A stretch of DNA of 6,158 nt from Candidatus Sabulitectum sp. (GTDB lineage Bacteria; Fermentibacterota; Fermentibacteria; Fermentibacterales; JCC-6), in assembly GCA_023136985.1 (NCBI GenBank), contig JAGLQD010000385.1, forward strand, positions 1-6,158. Reading direction: 5' to 3'. A model generated the notes under the pieces. That model was given only the letters and a program-made list of their open reading frames with translations, did not search any database and was not told the origin of the DNA. Shown here in pieces: positions 1 through 5,139 of the stretch (position 1 is the stretch's first letter; every line of letters begins with the position of its first letter). The position numbers were made by a program, and so were the translations under genes.

Positions 1-694
1 GAATATTGCTCGTACCGATGTTGATGTAGTTACCTGCAAGCGATCTCAGTTCTTTCTCCAGCCAGCTGAGTTCCGCAGCTTTCTTGAAGCAGGTGATTGC
101 CTCTTCAAAGTTACCATTTCTGTAGTGGAGAATGCCAATATTATTCGTGGCACTTCTGATCGTTTTTACATCATCCTCTTCAAGGGCTATTTCAAGTGAT
201 TCGGTCAGGTACTTCAGCGCTTCTTCGTCTCTGTCTGCGCTTATAAGAACCAGACCCGTTAAGTTAAGGTTCCTGGAAAGCAGTTTTCTGGAACCGAGTT
301 CCTCATAAAGTGTTCTGCTTCCTCCCAGACATTTAAGGGCATCATCCCGTTCACCGCTTAAGTGGTGAACCTGAGCTATGTTGACAAGAACATCGGCAAT
401 ACCTTGTTTTGAATCAAGTTTTTCGTAAATGGAAAGAGCATCAAGAAGATGTTTCAGAGCTTCAGCATGAGCAAGTTGGCCAAGACAGGCCTTGCCAAGT
501 GCGTTAAGAGCTTCAGCTTTCAGCGGTCTGGAGTCGGCGGATACTGATAAAACAAGGGCTTCTTCCGCATAAGAGCGGGCTTTGGCAGGGGACACCTTGA
601 AATTTCTCTGCGAAAGGTTGATAAGAAGATCGAAACGCTCGTTATCACTTACCGATTTGAGTCTGTCTTCCAGCATCTGTATCGAGTCAGTCAT
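1..694 (-). CDS. TPR-repeat protein, N-terminal part (runs off the window)
   Basis: Reading the minus strand from ATG at 694 gives an open frame of 231 codons to the window edge with no stop. The protein has no signal peptide or membrane segment, so it is probably cytoplasmic. From about residue 20 it is a run of tetratricopeptide repeats with a strict 40-residue period: the A/B helix pairs at about 59-91, 99-131, 139-171 and 179-211 share the pattern 'A-x-x-L/N-x-x-G ... E/D-A-L/I-x-x-x-x-x-A/S-L', an irregular first unit covers 20-51, and a sixth begins at 217. TPR arrays of this type bind other proteins, and often form the sensory N-terminus of histidine kinases, nucleotide cyclases or GGDEF proteins; the effector part, if any, lies outside the window. 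The start is chosen because AGGGAG (706-711) sits 11 nt upstream. In-frame ATGs at 727 and 778 lack a Shine-Dalgarno, and a stop lies just beyond them. Confidence 0.88.
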   Translation of the reverse strand, partial: MTDSIQMLEDRLKSVSDNERFDLLINLSQRNFKVSPAKARSYAEEALVLSVSADSRPLKAEALNALGKACLGQLAHAEALKHLLDALSIYEKLDSKQGIADVLVNIAQVHHLSGERDDALKCLGGSRTLYEELGSRKLLSRNLNLTGLVLISADRDEEALKYLTESLEIALEEDDVKTIRSATNNIGILHYRNGNFEEAITCFKKAAELSWLEKELRSLAGNYINIGTSNI

Positions 695-806
695 AAGAGT
701 TGATTCTCCCTGCTTGATAAATGCCATTTTGAAATCCGATTTGATACAACTCCAGGGTATCCTCCCGGCAGAAGCCATCAGCTTCACATTTCATCTATCA
801 GAATTG

Positions 807-835
807 ATAATACGCATGAAGCTCTACCCGGTCAA
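807..835 (-). promoter_or_regulatory. Sigma-70-type promoter for the TPR gene
   Basis: On the minus strand TTGACC (-35, positions 830-835) is followed after exactly 17 nt by TATTAT (-10, positions 807-812). Each hexamer matches the housekeeping consensus at five of six positions. Transcription would start near 800, giving a leader of about 105 nt before the ATG at 694. That leader contains the in-frame upstream ATGs at 778 and 727. The assignment is by consensus only. Confidence 0.6.
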
Positions 836-903
836 TGTTATGAAAGTCGGGCGCTTACACAGAATGCATAAATAGACACGTCATATCTTATGAGGCTGCA
901 ATA

Positions 904-1053
904 ATGAATGCTGATCGGCTTCAGATCCGGGAAACCGATCTAACCTTGAGTCTGCTGTTCTTCTGCATGGGATGTACTGCTCAGAATACATCACAGGCTT
1001 TCTGCTGCAACACTGTGATGAACCCGGACTTCATCCTTCACTATATTCACTAA
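904..1053 (+). CDS. Possible small Cys-rich protein, 49 aa (doubtful)
   Basis: An ATG at 904 opens 49 codons ending at TAA 1051-1053, 40 bp before the trmFO start. GAGG at 892-895 lies 8 nt upstream and could serve as a Shine-Dalgarno. The product has a polar, mixed-charge N-terminus, then a hydrophobic stretch running into a C-x-x-C pair (Cys21, Cys24), then a double Cys (34, 35). The stretch 'LLFFCMGC' loosely recalls a lipoprotein signal, but it lacks the usual positively charged start and a clean lipobox. I recognise no family. The ORF overlaps two inverted repeats, so it may simply be chance open frame in a regulatory region, or a leader peptide. Only conservation in relatives would make it real. 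Confidence 0.2.
   Translation: MNADRLQIRETDLTLSLLFFCMGCTAQNTSQAFCCNTVMNPDFILHYIH
913..940 (+). repeat. Inverted repeat / hairpin upstream of trmFO (first)
   Basis: GATCGG (913-918) pairs with CCGATC (935-940); after one C/A mismatch the stem continues with TTC (920-922) against GAA (931-933), leaving an 8-nt loop. That makes nine pairs in all. No T-run follows, so it is not a standard intrinsic terminator. It could be an operator, or an RNA hairpin if transcription starts upstream of it. Confidence 0.5.
989..1020 (+). repeat. Inverted repeat / hairpin upstream of trmFO (second)
   Basis: CATCACAG (989-996) and CTGTGATG (1013-1020) form a perfect 8-bp inverted repeat around 16 nt. The right arm ends 21 bp before the candidate -10 at 1042, so its position suits a regulator site next to the trmFO promoter; folding as an RNA hairpin is the alternative. 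The half-site TCACA/TGTGA is shared with CRP-type sites, but here the order of the arms is reversed and the spacing is wrong for CRP. Confidence 0.5.
1042..1047 (+). promoter_or_regulatory. Candidate -10 element for trmFO
   Basis: TATATT matches the -10 consensus at five of six positions and would place the transcript start near 1054, a leader of about 40 nt. No good -35 hexamer lies 16-18 nt upstream, so the promoter would be weak or activator-dependent. This is a tentative call. Confidence 0.25.
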
Positions 1054-1083
1054 CAAATTGTTTCGTGGTGCTGAATTTACACT

Positions 1084-1088
1084 GGAGG
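1084..1088 (+). promoter_or_regulatory. Shine-Dalgarno deciding the trmFO TTG start
   Basis: GGAGG sits 5 nt before a TTG at 1094. This fixes the start at 1094 and not at the upstream in-frame TTG at 1058, which has no Shine-Dalgarno and would add 12 residues ahead of the FAD-binding strand with which TrmFO proteins normally begin. Confidence 0.85.
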
Positions 1089-1093
1089 TCTTC

Positions 1094-2413
1094 TTGAAAG
1101 TTTCAATTGTTGGCGCTGGTCTTGCCGGGAGCGAGGCTGCTCTGCAGCTTGCCAGTTCAGGGGTAGAAGTCGATTTGTATGAGATGCGTCCTGGAACAAT
1201 GACAGCTGCTCATACAACAGGCGTGCCTGCTGAACTTGTCTGCTCTAACTCTTTCCGGTCTAATCTGCTGCACAATGCTCCAGGGCTTCTGAAGGAAGAG
1301 CTTCGCAGGTGCGGGTCTTTTCTTATGAAGGCTGCAGATTGTTGTCGTGTTCCTGCTGGAGGAGCGTTGGCTGTGGACAGGGAGGAGTTCAGCAAAACTG
1401 TGCAAGACATGCTGCGCAGTGAGAAATTGATCACCCTTATTGAAAAAGAGGTAACAGAGATTCCTCCAGGCAGAGTTATGATAGCTGCAGGCCCTCTTGC
1501 TTCAACTTCTCTTGCAGATGCTCTGGCTAAGATCACTGGCAGCGGGTCTCTTTACTTCTACGATGCTATCGCCCCGGTGATCGATTTTGAGTCTGTCAAC
1601 ATGGATCGGGCCTATTTTCAGAATCGCTATGAAACTGAAACTGACACTGACACTGATTCTCAAGCTGATTATCTGAACTGCCCCTTCACAGAAGAGGAGT
1701 ATTTCAACTTCGTCCGTGAGTTGAAAGAAGGAGAAAGGGTATCCACCAGAGATTTTGAGAAAGAGCTCCACTTTCAGGGGTGTATGCCCGTTGAGGCAAT
1801 TGCAGACAGCGGTGACATGTCACTTGCTTTCGGACCGATGAAACCGGTGGGGCTTGTTGATCCCCGAACAGGAGTTCGCTCTTTTGCAGTGGTTCAACTT
1901 CGGATGGAGAACAGGGCGGGAACTGCATGGAACCTGGTTGGATTCCAGACCAAGCTGACCTACCCGGAGCAGAAGAGAGTTTTCAGAATGATACCCGGTC
2001 TTGAAAAGGCAGAATTTATTCGACTTGGTTCAATGCACAGAAATACTTTCATTAACGGGCCTCTGCTGCTTGATGAAAGAATGCAGCTGAAGACTGACAA
2101 CAGAATAATGTTTGCCGGTCAGATCACCGGTATAGAGGGCTACATAGAATCGATAGCATCGGGCTATCTGGCAGGTGTACTTATGGCAGGAATCGGCACT
2201 TTTCCTGCGCCGGACACAGCTTTGGGTGCTGTTCTGCGATATCCTACGGAGACTGTTACAGATAATTATCAACCTTCAAACATAAATTATGGCTTGTTCC
2301 CTCCCATGAAAAAGAAACCCCGGGGAGGTCGCAGAGCAAGAAGAGAAGCTCAGGCTGAAAGAGCTCTGAAGAGCCTGTCTGAATGGTTGTCAGCTCTTTC
2401 TGCGGAGAAGTAG
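1094..2413 (+). CDS. trmFO: Methylenetetrahydrofolate--tRNA (uracil-54-C5)-methyltransferase TrmFO
   Basis: This folate- and FAD-dependent enzyme makes m5U54 (ribothymidine) in the T-loop of tRNA, taking the carbon from 5,10-methylene-THF and reducing power from NAD(P)H; it is cytosolic. The 439-aa product matches the family's usual length. The N-terminal dinucleotide motif GAGLAG is at residues 7-12 and the family block 'CSNSFRS' starts at Cys50, equivalent to the FAD-adduct cysteine (Cys53 in Bacillus subtilis). Cys230 in 'GCMPVE' matches the second catalytic cysteine (Cys226 in B. subtilis). 'GPMKPVGLVDPRTG', 'GFQTKLTYPEQKRVFRMIPG', 'MHRNTFIN' and 'GQITGIEGYIESIASG' are near-verbatim family blocks, and 'NYGLFPP' precedes a basic C-terminal tail. 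The TTG start has a strong Shine-Dalgarno. An acidic Thr/Glu/Asp insertion of about seven residues lies between Tyr179 and 'YLNCP'. The 3' end overlaps the convergent membrane gene by 24 bp. Confidence 0.97.
   Translation: MKVSIVGAGLAGSEAALQLASSGVEVDLYEMRPGTMTAAHTTGVPAELVCSNSFRSNLLHNAPGLLKEELRRCGSFLMKAADCCRVPAGGALAVDREEFSKTVQDMLRSEKLITLIEKEVTEIPPGRVMIAAGPLASTSLADALAKITGSGSLYFYDAIAPVIDFESVNMDRAYFQNRYETETDTDTDSQADYLNCPFTEEEYFNFVRELKEGERVSTRDFEKELHFQGCMPVEAIADSGDMSLAFGPMKPVGLVDPRTGVRSFAVVQLRMENRAGTAWNLVGFQTKLTYPEQKRVFRMIPGLEKAEFIRLGSMHRNTFINGPLLLDERMQLKTDNRIMFAGQITGIEGYIESIASGYLAGVLMAGIGTFPAPDTALGAVLRYPTETVTDNYQPSNINYGLFPPMKKKPRGGRRARREAQAERALKSLSEWLSALSAEK
1634..1657 (+). repeat. Hexamer tandem repeat inside trmFO
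   Basis: Four tandem copies of ACTGAM (ACTGAA, ACTGAC, ACTGAC, ACTGAT) encode alternating Thr and Glu/Asp, giving ETETDTDTDS at residues 180-189. In typical TrmFO proteins this loop between 'RY' and 'YLNCP' is about six residues; here it is 13. Because the unit is a multiple of three, changes in copy number would keep the frame. Confidence 0.85.
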
Positions 2414-3028
2414 AGTATAGGCGCCTGCTGCGATAAATACTGTTACAAGTGACGCAAGTACAAAGCTGTCCGGATGGTGGGATCCAGAGGCTGGATCCGC
2501 AGCAAGAACAGCTGCCGGGTAGTTTGTGAACATCAGAATATCGATAATCTTTCCCAGCGGTCTGGGTTCGGAGAGCTGAAAAAGCCAGAGCAGAACTAAC
2601 AGTGTTCTACCAGCATACTTCAGATACTTTTCGGTTACCAGAAAGATCAGCGAGAACGATACTGCGTTCAGCGGTGCAGAAGCCCAGAACTGCCACGGGG
2701 GATGGCTTGAGACTGTAAAGACGATTATTGAAGAGATAAGCATTCCTGCCAGGGAGGGAACTAACCATTCGGCAATCCTGACCATTCCTGCTTTGTCGCC
2801 TCGCTTTATCAACTCCAGAAGACCTGTTCGTGCTGCAGAGCCGTTCCAGTCTGTAAGAAGAAAAATTGCCGGAATCATTAGCGAGCAGGAAACAAGCTGT
2901 AGAAGCATTTCTTCTTTTGGGGCAACCACAAACACACCGGCCAGGAGTAGAACACTGAGCCACAACCTGCTTTTCAGATTAATTGCCCGCTCCCACATCA
3001 GCATTGCAGTCAGGATGATCAGCTGCAA
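2390..3028 (-). CDS. Six-TM membrane protein, ABC-2-permease-like, partner of the ABC-like gene
   Basis: The product is a 212-aa inner-membrane protein without a cleavable signal. Hydrophobic segments lie at about residues 21-36, 41-60, 87-106, 113-131, 139-153 and 188-207, giving six helices. Between helices 2 and 3 is a polar, basic loop ('ELIKRGDKAG') where ABC-2 permeases carry their coupling region, and the protein ends in Arg-Arg-Lys just after the last helix. Size and topology suit a small ABC-2-type permease, but there is no diagnostic motif, so this is inference from shape and from the ABC-like gene 2 nt upstream. The chosen start is TTG at 3028, with AAGAAGG (3038-3044) 9 nt upstream inside the end of the previous gene; ATGs at codons 9 and 11 are alternatives. 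It is the last gene of the operon before convergent trmFO. What it moves, if anything, is unknown. Confidence 0.75.
   Translation of the reverse strand: MQLIILTAMLMWERAINLKSRLWLSVLLLAGVFVVAPKEEMLLQLVSCSLMIPAIFLLTDWNGSAARTGLLELIKRGDKAGMVRIAEWLVPSLAGMLISSIIVFTVSSHPPWQFWASAPLNAVSFSLIFLVTEKYLKYAGRTLLVLLWLFQLSEPRPLGKIIDILMFTNYPAAVLAADPASGSHHPDSFVLASLVTVFIAAGAYTLLLRRKS
2480..2498. repeat. Perfect short hairpin near the 3' end of the membrane gene
   Basis: GGATCCAG (2480-2487), the 3-nt loop AGG and CTGGATCC (2491-2498) form a perfect 8-bp stem. It lies within the membrane-protein gene (coding Asp-Pro-Ala-Ser-Gly-Ser before the last helix) and about 67 nt past the trmFO stop. Neither strand has a T-run after it, so a standard intrinsic terminator is not supported. 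It could still act as a 3' RNA structure for trmFO transcripts. Confidence 0.4.
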
Positions 3029-3030
3029 AT

Positions 3031-3981
3031 TCAGAAACCTTCTTCCCCGTGGAACAGATCAACCGGGATCTGCGATTCATCCGGGGGATTGAACATTTTC
3101 AGCAGTGATCCAGGGGGAATCGGGGAGAGTTGAAGTTCAATAACTGCTCTTGAGTTTGCTCTTGCCATAAGCATCAATTTGGTGATGGCGTGTACAGTAT
3201 CAGCATGGGTGAATTTGTACAGCCCGTTAGTGTGTACCAGATTCTTAATTCCTTCTATGTTTTCAAGCTGTTTCCTGGGCAGGGAGGGATAGAACGAAAC
3301 GGTAATTTCCGCTCCTCCAAGAGAAATGGCGGCTAGTTCGGAATGTCTGACGATCCTGCATATCCCGTTTTTGTCGCAAAGTGCTATGCGCTCCACGCCA
3401 TAGGGTATCTGCCCCAGAGAAGATGCCCTGAAAAGAACCGTATTACCCACTTCAGAGAACTCCTTCAGTTTGGCATGGAGGGAGTCGTGAACAGGGCACT
3501 CTACGATGAGAAGCTTGGGATTAGTTGCCATTGCAATTGCCATTGAGGTTCTCTGGGCTTCTGACGATTCCAGTTTATCAACCTGAGTGCCGGTAAGTGA
3601 CGCAAGATCAAGCCAACCAATAAGCTCATTGGTGAGATGTGCCGCTTCACTGCGGCTTTTGCCGAATCCTGTAACAGCCAGGCTTATACAGCCTTTTACA
3701 GTCATTCCAGGCGGTGCCTCGATGGTGTCAGAAATGTAGCCTGTTGAACTTCTGCCCTGGCGTGAAGTTGCCAGTGCCATTTCTGCTCCTGTAACAACCT
3801 TACCTGCCGGTGGTGAAGAGAAACCAGCAGCATACCTGGCAAGAGTGTGTGCTGCTGAATCCTTCTCTCCAAGAAGAGCCGCCATTGCTCCGGCAAGTAC
3901 GGCGAAGTCAATGGAAAGGGGAAGACCTTTTCCCAGTGAGATCCCAAGGTACTTCAGAAGAACTTTTGGCGGCTGCTTCAC
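3031..3981 (-). CDS. Degenerate ABC-ATPase-like protein (probable pseudo-ATPase)
   Basis: The 316-aa soluble product follows the layout of an ABC-2/GldA-type ATPase, but every nucleotide motif is broken. The Walker A position reads GEKDSAAHT (38-46) where GPNGAGKTT is expected, so the P-loop Lys is Ala44. The Q-loop region 'GYIS' (81-84) has no Gln. The signature LSGGQ is LESSE (137-141), yet the following 'AQR' and helix fit. Walker B is 'LLIVECP' (157-163): Asp is now Glu161 and the catalytic Glu is Cys162. The H-loop His is Ser187. The C-terminal 'SPIPPGSLLKMF' matches the 'PSLEDVFL' tail of this subfamily. The frame is intact and length normal, so it looks maintained, not decaying. ATP hydrolysis by this chain is very unlikely. 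GTG at 3981 overlaps the upstream stop (TAGTG), has little Shine-Dalgarno, and is probably translationally coupled. The 6-TM gene follows 2 nt later, suggesting a complex. Confidence 0.82.
   Translation of the reverse strand: MKQPPKVLLKYLGISLGKGLPLSIDFAVLAGAMAALLGEKDSAAHTLARYAAGFSSPPAGKVVTGAEMALATSRQGRSSTGYISDTIEAPPGMTVKGCISLAVTGFGKSRSEAAHLTNELIGWLDLASLTGTQVDKLESSEAQRTSMAIAMATNPKLLIVECPVHDSLHAKLKEFSEVGNTVLFRASSLGQIPYGVERIALCDKNGICRIVRHSELAAISLGGAEITVSFYPSLPRKQLENIEGIKNLVHTNGLYKFTHADTVHAITKLMLMARANSRAVIELQLSPIPPGSLLKMFNPPDESQIPVDLFHGEEGF
3038..3044 (-). promoter_or_regulatory. Shine-Dalgarno for the TTG start of the membrane gene
   Basis: AAGAAGG on the minus strand lies 9 nt before TTG at 3028, and it is embedded in the last codons of the ABC-like gene. 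It supports the unusual TTG start over the internal ATGs and implies coupled translation of the two partners. Confidence 0.5.
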
Positions 3982-4982
3982 TATTGCTGCTTTTTCAGTT
4001 TCGCTAAAAGGCTTTTGTCAGCAATCTCAAGAGCTTTTACAACACCCATTCCGCTTCTTCCCGATGTTCTTGGAGTTGCTCCTGTTTCAATGCATCGAAG
4101 AAATTCTTCCATCTCTGAATGCAGAGGTTCAAAAGAGTCGATCTGCGGGCTGATGATATCGCCGGTTCGGTATGAGAGCTGGTATTCCCCAAAGGTTTTT
4201 GGCTCCAGGATATCAACGCCTTTGTCAAATATTTTAATTTTTTCATAGGGTTCTGTATCATCGTAAATAAGCATCTTTCTGCTTCCTACAATAACAGTTT
4301 TACGAAGTTTTGAAGGCGCTAGCCATGCAACCTGAACATTGGCTGTGGCCCCGCTTGGGAAACCGAGATTGATAAAGGCAACATCAGGAATACCGCTGAG
4401 GACATAATCATGTCCGAAGGCTTCCACAAAATCAGGCTCTTCGTCAAGCCAGTAGAAAAGCATTGAGAAATCATGAGGGGCAAGATCCCAGATAACCGAT
4501 ACATCCTTCTGATGCAGACCAAGATTCACTCTGCTCGAAGTAATAAAATGGATGTCTCCCAGATCTCCGCTGTCGATTATCTCCTTGGTCTTGATTACAG
4601 GTGGTGAGAACATGAATGTATGTCCAACCATAGTAACCAGTCCATTATTTTTGCCAAGATCAACCAGTTCTTGAGCTTCCTCTACAGATGCGGCGAAAGG
4701 TTTTTCAACGAAAACATGCTTCCCCGCTAGAAGCGCCTGTTTTGCAAGTGGAAAATGTGAGGAAACATCGGTCGCGATAACAATAGCATTCAGATCATCG
4801 TTATCTATAAGATCCTGGTATTTCTTTGTACTCTGAATATCGGGATAGTGCTGGGCCATTTTATTCAAGCGAGCTGCATTGGAATCGCAGATAACAAGAC
4901 CGCCGTTTCGACGGTTGGCGTAAAGATTCCTGAGCAGGTTGGGACCCCAGTAACCAAGTCCGACCACTCCAGTTTTTACCAT
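3981..4982 (-). CDS. Gfo/Idh/MocA-family NAD(P)-dependent oxidoreductase
   Basis: The 333-aa product is a cytosolic dehydrogenase of the glucose-fructose oxidoreductase / inositol dehydrogenase / MocA family, which oxidises or reduces hydroxyls on sugars and related polyols with NAD(P). The N-terminal Rossmann motif is GLGYWG (8-13), with an acidic Asp33 ('ICDSN') at the end of the second strand, suggesting NAD preference. The family's 'EKP' is at 93-95 (Lys94 catalytic), and 'WDLAPHD' (165-171) supplies the Asp166/His170 pair. The C-terminal part has the usual beta-sheet domain and ends with 'EPLHSEMEEFLRCIETG'. This arrangement is typical of members found in nucleotide-sugar and surface-polysaccharide clusters, but the substrate cannot be read from sequence. 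ATG at 4982 is chosen because AAAGGA lies 5 nt upstream and the Rossmann fold starts here; an open frame further upstream to 5138 is not protein-like. It is the first gene of a three-gene operon. Confidence 0.93.
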   Translation of the reverse strand: MVKTGVVGLGYWGPNLLRNLYANRRNGGLVICDSNAARLNKMAQHYPDIQSTKKYQDLIDNDDLNAIVIATDVSSHFPLAKQALLAGKHVFVEKPFAASVEEAQELVDLGKNNGLVTMVGHTFMFSPPVIKTKEIIDSGDLGDIHFITSSRVNLGLHQKDVSVIWDLAPHDFSMLFYWLDEEPDFVEAFGHDYVLSGIPDVAFINLGFPSGATANVQVAWLAPSKLRKTVIVGSRKMLIYDDTEPYEKIKIFDKGVDILEPKTFGEYQLSYRTGDIISPQIDSFEPLHSEMEEFLRCIETGATPRTSGRSGMGVVKALEIADKSLLAKLKKQQ

Positions 4983-5009
4983 GGTGTTCCTTTCCGGTTT
5001 TCGAATATT

Positions 5010-5030
5010 CACGCAACGTTGAATTGCGTG
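5010..5030 (-). repeat. Inverted repeat in the oxidoreductase leader
   Basis: CACGCAA (5010-5016) and TTGCGTG (5024-5030) form a perfect 7-bp dyad around 7 nt, starting 28 bp upstream of the oxidoreductase ATG. The size and symmetry suit a dimeric repressor's operator; in RNA it would be a hairpin just upstream of the ribosome-binding site. Either way it is a good candidate control point for the three-gene operon. Confidence 0.5.
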
Positions 5031-5046
5031 GAAACTACCACCTTTT

Positions 5047-5052
5047 ATTGTA
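5047..5052 (-). promoter_or_regulatory. Candidate -10 element for the oxidoreductase operon
   Basis: TACAAT on the minus strand matches the -10 consensus at five of six positions and would start transcription near 5040, putting the 5010-5030 dyad in the early transcribed region, a classic operator position. The region 17 nt upstream (T-rich, TTTTCC) is a poor -35, so confidence is low. Confidence 0.25.
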
Positions 5053-5104
5053 ATGGTAAAGCATCTCAGGGAAAAAACAATACTTGTGGCCCGACACCGA
5101 TAGT

Positions 5105-5139
5105 TTTGAACTTGATAAACAATTGAAGTAATGTTCAAA
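5105..5139. repeat. Spaced inverted repeat overlapping the clpB promoter region
   Basis: TTTGAAC (5105-5111) and GTTCAAA (5133-5139) are perfect 7-bp inverted arms separated by 21 bp, with CAATTG (5120-5125), itself a palindrome, at the centre. The arms flank the candidate -35 and overlap the candidate -10 of clpB. This could be a two-site operator shared by both divergent units; AT-rich chance pairing is possible. Confidence 0.35.

Larger units (their letters stand above)
695..1093. other. Divergent intergenic region between the TPR gene and trmFO
   Basis: About 400 bp separate the two divergent start codons, which is long for this otherwise compact window. I see one convincing promoter (for the TPR gene), a weak -10 candidate for trmFO, two inverted repeats at 913-940 and 989-1020, and a doubtful 49-codon ORF overlapping both repeats. 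There is no tRNA cloverleaf, and no riboswitch class that I recognise. The rest holds nothing I can name. Confidence 0.7.

Noticed and set aside
582..875. Plus-strand 97-codon ORF
   Set aside because: It is mainly antisense to the start of the TPR gene and its promoter, with no ribosome-binding site or recognisable pattern.
913..940. Intrinsic terminator
   Set aside because: The stem is good but is followed by mixed sequence with no T-run, and no plus-strand gene lies upstream to terminate.
989..1020. CRP-type binding site
   Set aside because: CRP sites read TGTGA-N6-TCACA; here the arms are in the opposite order and farther apart.
1058..1093. Upstream TTG start giving trmFO 12 more residues
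   Set aside because: No Shine-Dalgarno before 1058, whereas the TTG at 1094 has GGAGG 5 nt upstream and begins directly with the FAD-binding strand as in other TrmFO proteins.
1157..2272. Several minus-strand ORFs of 74-108 codons within trmFO
   Set aside because: They are antisense shadows of a highly conserved gene and show no family resemblance.
3031..3981. Ordinary active ABC transporter ATPase
   Set aside because: Walker A Lys, Walker B Asp/Glu, signature Gly-Gly and H-loop His are all missing.
3031..3981. Decaying pseudogene
   Set aside because: No frameshift or internal stop, normal length, coupled start, and the fold pattern remains readable from end to end.
4983..5138. N-terminal extension of the oxidoreductase in the open frame upstream of 4982
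   Set aside because: The extra residues are not protein-like (Cys/Arg/Ile-rich, no fold pattern), cross the inverted repeats, and the ATG at 4982 has AAAGGA and starts the Rossmann fold.
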